DNA from: Halomarina salina
GTDB lineage: Archaea > Halobacteriota > Halobacteria > Halobacteriales > Haloarculaceae
Direction of reading: 5' to 3'
Assembly: GCF_023074835.1 (NCBI RefSeq)
Contig: NZ_JALLGW010000001.1
Location: 992,001 to 1,056,000, forward strand
Length of the DNA stretch: 64,000 bases
Shown in pieces: positions 33,816 through 42,505 of this stretch (position 1 is the stretch's first letter; each line of letters begins with the position of its first letter). The notes beneath the pieces are model-generated. The model was not told the origin of the DNA. It saw only the letters and a list, made by a program, of their open reading frames with translations, and did not search any database. A program made the translations under genes and the position numbers.

Positions 33816-34697
33816 TCACTCGGCGGTCCGCTCGTCTCTCGTCTGCCCGCCTCGCAGCGCGAGTACCGGGACGTCGGAGAGCCGGACGACTCGCTCGGTG
33901 ACGCTCCCCAGGAGGTTCCGCTGGAGTCCGGTTCGGCCGTGGGTTCCCATCACGAGACAGTCGATATCGCGGTCGCCTGCGTAGTCGAGGATGGCACGAT
34001 ACGGCGTCCCCCGGAGGACGGACGCCGCGACGGTCGAGACGCCCGCCGCCTCGGCGCGGTCGACGGCCCGGTCGACCCCTCGTCGCCCCGCTTCTTCGAG
34101 CGAGTCCAGCACCGTCCCCACGTCGACGTCACCCCTGACGATGCCGAGGTCGACCACGTGGACGACGTGGAGGGCGGCACCGGTCGCGAGCGAGAGGTCG
34201 ATGGCGTGGTTGAGCGCGGCGTCGGCGAACTCGCTGCCGTCCGTCGGGACCACCACTGCGTCGAACGCCGACTCGACGACGGTGTCCTCGTGGACCGTCA
34301 GCACCGGGACGGAGGCGTGTCGGAGGGTCTGCTCGGCGACGCTCCCGAGGAGGAACCGTTCCACACCCGACCGACCGTGGGTTCCCATCACGATACAATC
34401 GACCTCGTGGTCGTCCGCGTACTCGACGATGGCTCGGTGGACGTGCCGGCCACCATCGACGACCGCGGTCGTCGTCTCGACGCCCGCTTCGGTCGCCCGC
34501 TCGTCTGCCGCGGCCATCGCTCGCCGCCCCTGTGCGACGAACTCGTCGTCCTCGGCGTCGGACGAGCGTGCGTCGGTCTCTCGGACGCAGATCACGTCCA
34601 GCGCGGCGTCGAACTGCGTCGCGAGCGAGATGGCTGCCTCCGTCGCGGTCGCCGCGACGTCGCTGCCGTCGGTCGGGAGGAGGATACGGTCGTACAT
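33816..34697 (-). CDS. tandem universal stress protein (two UspA domains)
   Basis: A 293-residue protein of two UspA domains. The first (about 1-140) begins MYDRILLPTDGSDVA and has MGTHGRSGVERFLLGSVAEQ. The second (about 148-290) begins FDAVVVPTDGSEFA and has MGTHGRTGLQRNLLGSVTER. Both keep the G-x2-G-x9-G(S/T) pattern of ATP-binding Usps. It is a cytoplasmic stress-linked nucleotide-binding protein with no defined reaction. ATG at 34697 opens directly on the first strand. Confidence 0.93.
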   Translation of the reverse strand: MYDRILLPTDGSDVAATATEAAISLATQFDAALDVICVRETDARSSDAEDDEFVAQGRRAMAAADERATEAGVETTTAVVDGGRHVHRAIVEYADDHEVDCIVMGTHGRSGVERFLLGSVAEQTLRHASVPVLTVHEDTVVESAFDAVVVPTDGSEFADAALNHAIDLSLATGAALHVVHVVDLGIVRGDVDVGTVLDSLEEAGRRGVDRAVDRAEAAGVSTVAASVLRGTPYRAILDYAGDRDIDCLVMGTHGRTGLQRNLLGSVTERVVRLSDVPVLALRGGQTRDERTAE

Positions 34698-34883
34698 GGT
34701 CGGTCGTTCGTCATCGAGTCGCGAGCGACCTAAACCTGTCAATCATTCTCTCATTGTGGGAATCTCGTCCGGTCCCCGCGTCGCCAGGCCCGTACCCGTT
34801 CGTATCGCCAGGGTAGGGGCGTCACTCGACGCGGCTCGCTGGCGCTGTAGCGACGACGGTTCGGGAGCGAGCAGACCGTCCCG

Positions 34884-35882
34884 TCACTGGACGTGCGACC
34901 GCCGCTCCCCGAATAGCGCCGAGGTGACCAGGCGCGTCGCCACGTCGACCGCCTGCTCGCGGTCTTCGGCGTCCACGAGCGCGTCGAGCGGGATGCGCCC
35001 ACCGGCCATCTCGCGGTGGCCGCCCACGCTCCCGAGTCCGTCGAACGTCTCCCGGAGCAGCGCCCCGATGTGCTGGTCCGGGTCCGCCGAACGGGCGCTC
35101 AACTGCAGTTCGTTCCGGATGACGCCGAAGACGACGACCGTCGAGACGCCTTCGAGGTTCAGCAGGAAGTCGGCGGCCTGCGGGAGGGCGTCGCGCTCCT
35201 CGGTCGTCTCGATGCGGGAGACGAGTCGGTCGGCGCGGACGCGGCGGTTCGTGATGGCCTCGCCCAGCGCGTCGACCGTCGCGGGCGAGTACGGCGTGTT
35301 CAGGAGCTGTTTGAGCAGCGGGAGATAGACGTGGGGATGGAGGAACTCCGCGGCGATGTACTCGTTGGCGGTCGCGCCGCGGGTGAAGTCGAGCGTCTCG
35401 CGGCGGATGGCGAACAGGAGGCCCGTCGCGAGGTCGGCGTCGGGGACGATGCCCAGGTCGTGGAGGTACTCGACGAGGATGGTCGCGGCCGCGCCGACCG
35501 ACTCGCGGTGGTCGACGAACGTCGCGTCGACGTCCTCGGCGGGGTGGTGGTCGACGACGATGTCGACCTGCGTGTCGGTAGGGAGGCGGTTGTTCTCGCC
35601 CGGAGTGGAGTGGTCGACGAGCGCGAGCAGGTCGTAGTCGTCGATAGCGTGGTCGGCCAGCGGTTCGAGCGGGAGGTCGAGGAGCGTGACGAGCGCCCGG
35701 TTCTGCTGGTGGGAGACGGTCCCGGCGTACGCGAGCGTGGTGGTCTCGACGCCCGCCTCGGTCGCGATGCGCTCCAGCGCGACGGCGCTCATGATGCTGT
35801 CGGGGTCCGGGTTGTCGTGACAGCAGACGAGCAGCGACTCGTGACGCGAGAGCAGGGCGACCAGGTCGTCGGCCCGAGCCAT
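34884..35882 (-). CDS. DHH family phosphoesterase (NrnA/RecJ-like)
   Basis: A 332-residue protein. The DHH domain is residues about 1-190, with CHDNPDPDSI (motif I Asp residues 23-28), ALVDHSTPG and IVVDHHPAED (the DHH). The C-terminal DHHA1 domain has SVGGHREMAGGRI. This layout is that of nano-RNase/pAp phosphatase NrnA and related cyclic-dinucleotide or oligonucleotide hydrolases, with manganese in the active site. It probably degrades very short RNAs or pAp in the cytoplasm. It has no RecJ-type extra domains. Confidence 0.9.
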   Translation of the reverse strand: MARADDLVALLSRHESLLVCCHDNPDPDSIMSAVALERIATEAGVETTTLAYAGTVSHQQNRALVTLLDLPLEPLADHAIDDYDLLALVDHSTPGENNRLPTDTQVDIVVDHHPAEDVDATFVDHRESVGAAATILVEYLHDLGIVPDADLATGLLFAIRRETLDFTRGATANEYIAAEFLHPHVYLPLLKQLLNTPYSPATVDALGEAITNRRVRADRLVSRIETTEERDALPQAADFLLNLEGVSTVVVFGVIRNELQLSARSADPDQHIGALLRETFDGLGSVGGHREMAGGRIPLDALVDAEDREQAVDVATRLVTSALFGERRSHVQ

Positions 35883-36025
35883 GACGAGTGGTGTGGGTTC
35901 TGAACTGACAAAAGCCTGTGTGCGCCGCTACTCGGGGGCACACCCCACTGTCCGTGTGGTCTGGGGGCGAGACACTCTCGGCCCCCCACGAGAACAGCTA
36001 TCGACGCCTGCGTTCTCCCCCTCGC

Positions 36026-36817
36026 ATGACACGACTGTCGACCGAGAACGGGCTGAAGCGAACGCTCGACGCCGGGGACGTCGCGTTCGGCGTGTTCGAC
36101 GGCCTCTACAGCCCGACGACCGTCGAACTGTACGGCGAGTTCGGCTTCGACTTCGTCTGGCTCGACCTCGAACACGCGGGACCGAGTCCGCTCGACGCTC
36201 CCACGGTCGAGAGCCTGCTCCGGGCGGCCGACGCCGTGGGGATGGAACTGCTCGTCAGGCTCCCGTCGACCGACCCGTGGATGGTCCGGAAGGCGCTGGA
36301 CGCGGGCGTCCGCACGGCGTTCGTCTCCCGCGTCGAGACGGCCCAGGAGACGCGCCGGGTCGTCGAAGCCGCTCGGTTCACCTACGACGACGAACCGGGT
36401 CAGCGCGGACTCGCAGCGCCCCGTGCGAGTCGCTGGGGTCGCGTCGACGACTACCCGGCGACCGAGGACCGCGAGACGCTGCTCGGCGTCACCGTCGAGT
36501 CGCTGCGGGCGGTCGAGCACATCGACGACATCCTCGCGGTGCCGGACCTCGGGTTCGTGTTCGTCGGCCCCCTCGACCTCTCGGTGTCGACGGGACACCC
36601 CGGCGAGATCGACCACCCGGACGTGCAGGCGGCCGTCGAGACCATCCGCGATAGCTGCCTCGACCACGGCGTACCTCTCGGCAACCTCACCTTCGGGATG
36701 GAGGACGTGCACCGGAAGGTCGACGAGGGCTACCAGCTACTGAACGTCGGGAGCACGACGGCCGCCCTCGAAGAGACGCTCGGCGGGTGGCACGAGGCGT
36801 ATCGGGGCGAGGGCTGA
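36026..36817 (+). CDS. HpcH/HpaI family aldolase
   Basis: A 263-residue class II pyruvate aldolase-like TIM barrel. FGVFDGLYSPTTVELYGEFGFDFVWLDLEHAG begins it, with the catalytic-site Asp/Glu. AFVSRVETAQE carries the metal-binding Glu, and VFVGPLDLSVSTG carries the metal-binding Asp and substrate loop. Members cleave 2-keto-3-deoxy or 4-hydroxy-2-oxo acids to pyruvate and an aldehyde. It may serve sugar-acid breakdown like the locus at 61.5 kb, but no partner adjoins it. The ATG at 36026 gives the usual family start. Confidence 0.88.
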   Translation: MTRLSTENGLKRTLDAGDVAFGVFDGLYSPTTVELYGEFGFDFVWLDLEHAGPSPLDAPTVESLLRAADAVGMELLVRLPSTDPWMVRKALDAGVRTAFVSRVETAQETRRVVEAARFTYDDEPGQRGLAAPRASRWGRVDDYPATEDRETLLGVTVESLRAVEHIDDILAVPDLGFVFVGPLDLSVSTGHPGEIDHPDVQAAVETIRDSCLDHGVPLGNLTFGMEDVHRKVDEGYQLLNVGSTTAALEETLGGWHEAYRGEG

Positions 36818-36895
36818 CGCTCGCTCCGGGCTGCTCTACAGTCCTATCTTCCGCACCGTAGCAACCGTCAAGTAACCCCCGGACCGCCTCCCGGT

Positions 36896-38506
36896 ATGCC
36901 AGAACGGATAGCGGCCGGTACCAGCCACCGGGTCGACGTCGTCGACGTGACCGACGGCGACACGGTCGACGTCCAGTTCCCCGACGGCGGCGAGGAGGAG
37001 GTCCGCATCATCGGCCTCGACACGCCGGAGACGAAGCGCAACCAGCGGTTCGAACGCGTGCAGGAGTGGGAGGGCATCGAGGACCCCCAGACGCTCGTCG
37101 AGTGGGGTGAGGAGGCGAAGGCGTTCGCCCGCGAGCGACTCTCGGGGGCGACGGTGACGCTCTCGTTCGACCCGAGCGAACCGGTCCGCGACCAGTTCGG
37201 CCGACTGCTCTGCTACCTGGAGTACGACCGCGACGGCGGCCGGACGTTCTACAACCGCGAACTCCTGGCCGAGGGGCTCGCGAGGGTGTACGACTCGGGC
37301 GTCACGAACCACGACGCGTTCCGGGCGGTCGAGCGCGAGGCCCGCGACGAGAACCAGGGGCTCTGGACCGAGAGCGACCCGGCAGCCACGCCGCCCGTCA
37401 GGAACCGCGCCGTCGCCGAAGTGTACGTCCCGCATCCCACGAGCGTCAGGACCGACTCCGGGCCACTCCCGCAGGACCGCGCGCCAGTCAAGGCAGAGGC
37501 GTCGGCGACCCAGGAGCTACTTGCGGCCGACGCGGTGTCCTACGACGACGCCCCGATCCCGCTGGTCGGCGTCGACGAGGAGGCTCGGGTCGGGATGGTC
37601 GGCGGACTCCTTCCCGACGAGATCTACGAGGGGGCCGAAGGGTTCCCGGTCGACACCTCGACCTACGAACCGTACGTCTTCCTCACCAACCTGCTGACGT
37701 GGCTGAGCGACCGCGAGGGGTCGGTCCTCGTCGACGGCGGCCACGGCCAGTTCGGCGTCGACTACGCACTGTCGGCCGAGGACGCCGCGTACTACCAGCG
37801 CTACCTCGAAGGCCAGGGCATCGCCTTCGAGCAGCGCAACCGCCTCTCCGCGTCGTTCCTCGACCGTGGCCGGACGCTCCTCGTCACGAACCCGGTCGGC
37901 CGGTTCGGTGCCGGGGAACTCGACCGCCTCCGCGAGTTCCGCGACGACGGCGGCGCGGTGGTCCTGCTCGGGAGTGCGACCGCCCCCGCGTTCGTCCGCG
38001 AGCACCTGAACGAGATTGCAGCAGCGCTGGACTCGGACCTCCGCGCGAACGCCGACCGCGTCCGCGACGACCGCCACGCCCTCGACGACGACCCGACGCT
38101 CCCCACGACCGCCCGGTTCGACCGGTCGCTGCCGCTGTTCGGCGCCTACGGTGCCGGTGGGGCCGAGGGACAGACCGTGGCGCTCGAACTCGCCGACGTG
38201 ACGGCCGACCCGCCGGGGGACGACCGCGACTCGCTGGCCGAGGAGACGGTCACGCTCGCGAACCGCGGCGACGCGCCCCTCGACCTGACCGGGTGGGCGC
38301 TCTCGGACCTCGCCGGTCGGTCGTACGCGTTCCCCGACGAATTCGAACTCGGTGCGGGGGACCGCGTCACGGTCCACAGCGGGGCGGGGACCGACACGGA
38401 GCGTGACCTCTACTGGGACGCGGGACGGCCGGTCTGGAACAACCGGGGCGACACGGTCGTCGTCACCGACGAGGAGGACGTGGAACTGCTGCGGACGACC
38501 TACTGA
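36896..38506 (+). CDS. thermonuclease (SNase) fused to a DUF4350/GATase-like and a C-terminal lamin-tail domain
   Basis: A 536-residue three-part protein. Residues 1-160 are a staphylococcal-nuclease domain with VTDGDTVDVQF, VRIIGLDTPE (Arg 37, Asp 42) and a DQFGRLLCYL strand. About 200-400 resembles DUF4350-type sugar/ligand-binding folds (FLTNLLTWLSDREGSVLVDGG, then LVTNPVGRFGAGELDRLREF and DDGGAVVLLGSA). About 430-536 is a lamin-tail domain homologous to the free protein at 17796. No signal peptide is seen, so it may be cytoplasmic, unlike most LTD-nuclease fusions. It presumably cuts nucleic acid in a Ca2+-dependent way. Confidence 0.85.
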   Translation: MPERIAAGTSHRVDVVDVTDGDTVDVQFPDGGEEEVRIIGLDTPETKRNQRFERVQEWEGIEDPQTLVEWGEEAKAFARERLSGATVTLSFDPSEPVRDQFGRLLCYLEYDRDGGRTFYNRELLAEGLARVYDSGVTNHDAFRAVEREARDENQGLWTESDPAATPPVRNRAVAEVYVPHPTSVRTDSGPLPQDRAPVKAEASATQELLAADAVSYDDAPIPLVGVDEEARVGMVGGLLPDEIYEGAEGFPVDTSTYEPYVFLTNLLTWLSDREGSVLVDGGHGQFGVDYALSAEDAAYYQRYLEGQGIAFEQRNRLSASFLDRGRTLLVTNPVGRFGAGELDRLREFRDDGGAVVLLGSATAPAFVREHLNEIAAALDSDLRANADRVRDDRHALDDDPTLPTTARFDRSLPLFGAYGAGGAEGQTVALELADVTADPPGDDRDSLAEETVTLANRGDAPLDLTGWALSDLAGRSYAFPDEFELGAGDRVTVHSGAGTDTERDLYWDAGRPVWNNRGDTVVVTDEEDVELLRTTY

Positions 38507-38590
38507 ACCGACCCGTCCGTCGAGCGCCACGCCCTGCTCTCGGCTCGCTGACACCAGAAGGCATATCGACGCTCGGCCGACGTGGACCGT

Positions 38591-39508
38591 ATGACCGACC
38601 ACGAGAAGGCTACGGGGTCGCTGCTCGGTCTCGCCTGCGGCGACGCGCTGGGCCGACCGGTCGAGTTCCGGTCGCCCGCCGCCATCGAACGTGAACACGG
38701 CACCGTCACGGAGATGCTCGGCCACGGAACTCACGGGCAACCCGCTGGCACCATCACCGACGACACGGAGATGGCGCTGTGTATCGCCCGAAGTCTCGCC
38801 GAACGCGAGCGATTCGACCCCGACGATGTCGCCCGGCGGTTCGTCGAGTGGTACGACGGCGGGCCGTTCGACATCGGCGGGATGACGTCGCAGTCCATCA
38901 GCCGCCTCAAGCAGGGGCGGTCGTGGGACGAGGCGGGCCAGCAGGTCTGGGAGCGGAGTCACGAGGGCGGGAACGCCGGCAACGGCAGCGTGATGCGCTG
39001 TGCGCCACACGCGCTCGCCTTCGCCGACGACCCGGCGGCGCTCGACCGGGTGAGCCGACGGTCCTCGCGCATCACGCACGCCGACCCGCGCTGTACGGCT
39101 GGCTGTGCGGTCCTGAACGCGACCATCGCGGGACTGCTCGGCGGCGAGGCCGACCCGCTGACCGAGGCACTCGCGGCTGTAGAGCCGATTCCGGACGAAC
39201 TCCGCGACGCGCTGGAAGTGGTTCCCGAGGGTGTCGACCCGGCCGAGCTCCAGAACACCGGCTACGTGGTGACGACGCTGCAGGCGGGGCTGCACCACGG
39301 GCTCACGACGGCGACTGTGGAGGACGCCATCGTCGATGCGGTCGCCATGGGCGGTGACTCGGACACCATCGGTGCGGTCACGGGTGCGGTCGCGGGGGCG
39401 CGGTTCGGCGCGGACGCACTTCCGGAGCGGTGGCTCCGCGAACTCGCGTGTCGTGACGAACTGACGGCGCTGGCGCGGACGCTGGCGACGACCAAGTTCG
39501 AGGCGTAA
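38591..39508 (+). CDS. ADP-ribosylglycohydrolase family protein
   Basis: A 305-residue all-helical DraG/ARH-type hydrolase. SLLGLACGDALGRPVEF opens the fold. ITDDTEMA holds the first di-magnesium acidic cluster, GNAGNGSVMRCAP the substrate loop, and MGGDSDTIGAVTGAVAGA the second metal cluster. These enzymes remove ADP-ribose from protein (often Arg) or nucleic acids. The matching transferase is not seen nearby. ATG at 38591 is three codons after an alternative start and is nearer the conserved helix. Confidence 0.92.
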   Translation: MTDHEKATGSLLGLACGDALGRPVEFRSPAAIEREHGTVTEMLGHGTHGQPAGTITDDTEMALCIARSLAERERFDPDDVARRFVEWYDGGPFDIGGMTSQSISRLKQGRSWDEAGQQVWERSHEGGNAGNGSVMRCAPHALAFADDPAALDRVSRRSSRITHADPRCTAGCAVLNATIAGLLGGEADPLTEALAAVEPIPDELRDALEVVPEGVDPAELQNTGYVVTTLQAGLHHGLTTATVEDAIVDAVAMGGDSDTIGAVTGAVAGARFGADALPERWLRELACRDELTALARTLATTKFEA

Positions 39509-39550
39509 TCTCGGTGGACGTCCCCGGCGGCCCCGGAAGTGGCCGGTTCG

Positions 39551-39955
39551 CTACCTGAACGCTTCCCGGAGGAACACGAGCGCACCGCCGAGCATCGCCA
39601 CGTTGCCGAAGAACGCGAGGCGTTCGCCCGAGGCGTCGTCCTCGTCGGCGTTCCAGAAGTCGTGCATCGTCAGGGTGACGGCGGTCAGGAAGGTGACGGC
39701 GGCCCCCGTCGCGAGTCGCGGGAGTCGCCACAGCGCGAGGCAGACGCCGCTCGTCACCATCATCCCGGAGGCGAACGGGGCCATCACCTCGGGCATCGGG
39801 ACGCCCGCGGACTCGGCGTACTCGACGTTGTCCTCCATGTCGCGGAAGTCCTCGGAGGCCTGCAGTGCGAGGCCGAGTCCGAGCAGGACCCGGCCGAGTC
39901 GAGACGGTCCGACGCTGTTCTCCGTCGCGTCCTGGCGTTCGCTATCGACGGCCAT
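39551..39955 (-). CDS. DoxX family membrane protein
   Basis: A 134-residue membrane protein with four hydrophobic segments (LGRVLLGLGLALQASEDF, MPEVMAPFASGMMVTSGVCLAL, GAAVTFLTAVTLTMHDFW and FFGNVAMLGGALVFL). The pattern with MHDFW matches the DoxX/DUF-type small quinone- or redox-linked membrane proteins. Its specific role is unknown. It is convergent with the ADP-ribosylglycohydrolase (about 40 bases apart). Confidence 0.75.
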   Translation of the reverse strand: MAVDSERQDATENSVGPSRLGRVLLGLGLALQASEDFRDMEDNVEYAESAGVPMPEVMAPFASGMMVTSGVCLALWRLPRLATGAAVTFLTAVTLTMHDFWNADEDDASGERLAFFGNVAMLGGALVFLREAFR

Positions 39956-40148
39956 ACCCCCGACTCACGCGGCAGTGGCAAAACGTTGTGCCGACGACAC
40001 GCCCGCCCGTCGCCGACCTCTGGCGAGCTTCCAGTACTACCAGAACCGCTCCGCAACGACGGCGTCTGTACGAATCAGCGATAGCTCGGATTTACACCCA
40101 CTGCCGTCCATTTAAACGACCTTCCATTCGCCGGGATAGGTTGATACT

Positions 40149-40170
40149 GGTCTACAGTACATAATAGACC
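40149..40170. promoter_or_regulatory. inverted repeat GGTCTA-N10-TAGACC at the promoter of an SCP-2 gene
   Basis: Perfect 6-base arms (40149-40154 and 40165-40170) separated by ten A/T-rich bases lie 10 bases before the ATG of the SCP-2 gene. A regulator dimer here would overlap the expected TBP and start-site region. A bat-type or TetR-type lipid regulator is possible. Confidence 0.5.
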
Positions 40171-40180
40171 GTGATTGACA

Positions 40181-40711
40181 ATGACGACCGTTGATTACGA
40201 TCCCGACCCGCTGTTGTTCCCGAGTCAGGCGTGGTTCGCGACCTACGAGGACCGCATCAACGACGACGCCGACTACGCCCAGAAGAGCGAGGGCTGGGGG
40301 TCCGACTTCGACGGCAACTTCGTGTTCGAGATGACGGAGATGCCCATCGAGGAGATGAACGTCGACGAGATGCCGGAGTACCTCCAGGAGGAACTCGACA
40401 CGTACGTCGAGGAGACGGGCAGTGACGGCTACGTCGGCTACGCGTTCCTCGGACTCGAAGACGGCGAGTGTACGGGCGCGTACCTCGTCGAGGACCCTGA
40501 CGAGGTCGACCCCGGCTTCCACCTGACGGCGACCACGGAGACGTGGAAGTCGCTGCTGCGCCAGGACATCGGCATCATCGACGGGATGATGAGCGGCGAG
40601 TTCGACCTCGCCGGTGACATGCAGAAGGTGCTCCAGTACTCCGACGCGGCCGTCCGTCTCACGGACATCGCGGGGGAGATAGACGCGGAGTTCGCCGATG
40701 AACGGTACTGA
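40181..40711 (+). CDS. SCP-2 sterol-transfer family protein
   Basis: A 176-residue acidic protein of the sterol-carrier-protein-2 fold. Strands (FVFEMTEMPIEEM, VGYAFLGLEDGECTGAYLV, GFHLTATTETW) and the C-terminal helix-turn FDLAGDMQKVLQYSDAAVRL, corresponding to the family's LxGDxxKAL end, are visible. Such proteins bind acyl chains or hopanoid/sterol-like lipids in a hydrophobic tunnel. A second SCP-2 protein is at 43716. ATG at 40181 follows a possible operator (40149-40170). It heads the lipid/acyl-CoA region. Confidence 0.8.
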   Translation: MTTVDYDPDPLLFPSQAWFATYEDRINDDADYAQKSEGWGSDFDGNFVFEMTEMPIEEMNVDEMPEYLQEELDTYVEETGSDGYVGYAFLGLEDGECTGAYLVEDPDEVDPGFHLTATTETWKSLLRQDIGIIDGMMSGEFDLAGDMQKVLQYSDAAVRLTDIAGEIDAEFADERY

Positions 40712-40837
40712 CGGGAGGGCCGGTCGGTCGTCGCCGTCGGCGAGAGCTGTACCGTCGCGGTCGAGGTGGGCGAACGGAGGCGAGTCACCGTGAGACCGAC
40801 GCTCCCGTTCGGCTCTCGGCTGAGTCTCGACACCGAC

Positions 40838-41347
40838 ATGGAGACGGGGGAACTCGGCGTCCTCCTCGTCGGCGGGTTCGTCGGCGGGGCGCTCGCCGGC
40901 TTCCTGATGTGGGTGTTCAGCTCCCCCGCGCTGTTGCTCCTCGGGATGCTACTCGGACTGCAGTCGCTCGGCGGCGGCTGGATCGCCGCGCTCGCGGTGA
41001 GCGTCTTCCTGTCGGTCCCGTTCGCGATGTTCGTCTCGGGCTCCATCAACGGCTTCGTCAACCGGGTCATCATGCTGTCGCGGGAGAGCCCGGCGCTCCA
41101 GAAGGTGCTCGTACCGATGCTCAACCGCTCGGCGCTCACGACGACGACGGCCGCACTCGGGGCGCTCTACGGGCTCGCCATCGGCGCAATCGGCTACCTG
41201 GTGCTCGTCCCGATTCGACTCGCGATAGCGGGACTGGGCTCCGTCACGCTCGCGGGGCTCGTCGTCACCACCGTCGTCGGCATCGTCGCGTTCGTCGTGT
41301 ACGGCACCGTCCTCGGCGTGGTGTACGGCATGCTCCTCGAATCGTAA
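40838..41347 (+). CDS. membrane protein of unknown function
   Basis: A 169-residue Gly/Val/Leu-rich integral membrane protein with about five hydrophobic stretches (LGVLLVGGFVGGALAGFLMWVF, ALLLLGMLLGLQSLGGGWIAALAV, TAALGALYGLAIGAIGYLVLV and two more). A cytoplasmic amphipathic loop (INGFVNRVIMLSRESPALQKVL) lies between them. I do not recognise a family. Start is uncertain: ATG at 40838 is listed, but a GTG at 40790 behind GGAGG (40775-40779) would add 16 residues. It follows the SCP-2 gene in the same direction. Confidence 0.68.
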   Translation: METGELGVLLVGGFVGGALAGFLMWVFSSPALLLLGMLLGLQSLGGGWIAALAVSVFLSVPFAMFVSGSINGFVNRVIMLSRESPALQKVLVPMLNRSALTTTTAALGALYGLAIGAIGYLVLVPIRLAIAGLGSVTLAGLVVTTVVGIVAFVVYGTVLGVVYGMLLES

Positions 41348-41742
41348 CGACTGGTTCTCGCTGCCTCCTCGGTTCGGCAGACACTGCCGACTCGTCCAGA
41401 CTGCTGGCTCGACGCCGTTCGTCTGGGTCTCCTCCTCCGGTGTCCATCGCCTCGTGACTCACTCCTCCATCCAGAGCCGTCACGGGGAACGCGCCGCTGC
41501 TCACGGTCGTGGCTCGTCGTCACTCGTCGTGGCTGTCGTGACTACCGGGGCGACCGCCACGTGACTGGTCGTCGCCCTATCGCTTCGACGCGCTGCTCGT
41601 CGCTCCCCTCGCTCTCCTCGGTACACTGCTCGACGGCCGACGGTCGTACGTCGCCACGACTGCGCGTACAGGAGGCTCTCTCGGGAGTCAGCGCCAGCGG
41701 TCGGTCGGGGGCCGTACAGAGGCCGTTCAGGAGAGCCGCGTC
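41348..41742. other. intergenic stretch without a recognised gene
   Basis: About 395 bases between the convergent membrane-protein and bat-type regulator genes. Only short Arg/Ser-rich frames unlike haloarchaeal proteins are present. I see no RNA fold, repeat or terminator worth calling. Confidence 0.6.
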
Positions 41743-42492
41743 TCAGGAGTCGCGTTCCAGCAGTCGGGTGACGATGTGGCGTTCTGCCTTCTGCAGGTGT
41801 CGGCCGATGGTCGACGGCGAGAGGTCGAGCGCCGCGGCGATGTCCTCGCGGTCGCCGCGCTTGGGGACGTCGTAGTAACCGACCTCGACGGCCGCCCGCA
41901 TCACTTCGAGCTGGCGGTCGGTCAGTCCCGTCAGGACGCCGTTGGAGTCCGCGGCGAACGAGACGACGCGCTCGACGGAGTACTCCACGCCAGCGGGCAG
42001 GTGCTGGACGGCCGTCCGCACCTCGGCGTGTGGACCGATGACCGTCACCTGGACGCGACCGGTCGCCGTGAACACGATGGGCAGGTCGACCAGCAGCCGG
42101 TGGGTCGAGAGGAGGCCGACGAGCGTCCCGGCCGGTTCGCCGGGGCCGACGTGCAGGTAGAGGCCGAAGGCGTCGTCGGAGTCGTCGACCACCTCGTGGG
42201 CCAGCACGTCCTCGCGCTCGGCGAGGGCGTCGTCGAGCGCCGACGAGTCGCCGGACAGCCGGTAGACGAGGACGCCGCTCCCGTCGACGAACGCGTCGAC
42301 GTAGAGCAGCGTCTCGCGAGTCACGTCCGACTGCTCGGCGAGAACGCGGTCGACCGGGTGGACGGCCGCGTGCGGACACCGGAGGGTGAGCGTTATCGAC
42401 CGGACGCGGTCGCTACTGGTCCGCTCGTCTTCCTCCTGTCCGGCTGAACGACGCGGGTGGTCCGGGTCCGCGTCGTCGATGTATCGGTTCAC
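41743..42492 (-). CDS. bacterio-opsin-activator-type HTH-10 regulator
   Basis: A 249-residue regulator. The N-terminal sensing domain (about 30-185) has RVRSITLTLRCPHAAVHPVDRVLAEQ and a YRLSGDSSALDDAL strand-helix. The C-terminal HTH-10 domain (about 190-245) has LTDRQLEVMRAAVEVGYYDVPKRGDREDIAAAL and SPSTIGRHLQKAERHI. It is paralogous to the protein at 47482: both share HPIDR/HPVDR, a DVTR(Q/E)LL-type segment and VEVGYY. It lies 13 bases after the acyl-CoA dehydrogenase gene and is probably co-transcribed, perhaps sensing a lipid intermediate. Confidence 0.87.
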   Translation of the reverse strand: MNRYIDDADPDHPRRSAGQEEDERTSSDRVRSITLTLRCPHAAVHPVDRVLAEQSDVTRETLLYVDAFVDGSGVLVYRLSGDSSALDDALAEREDVLAHEVVDDSDDAFGLYLHVGPGEPAGTLVGLLSTHRLLVDLPIVFTATGRVQVTVIGPHAEVRTAVQHLPAGVEYSVERVVSFAADSNGVLTGLTDRQLEVMRAAVEVGYYDVPKRGDREDIAAALDLSPSTIGRHLQKAERHIVTRLLERDS

Positions 42493-42505
42493 GGGAGTCC
42501 CCTGC

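Noticed and set aside
34725-34740. ACCTAA half site near the Usp promoter
   Set aside because: No matching left arm; it fits a TATA/BRE-like element 30 bases before the Usp ATG instead.
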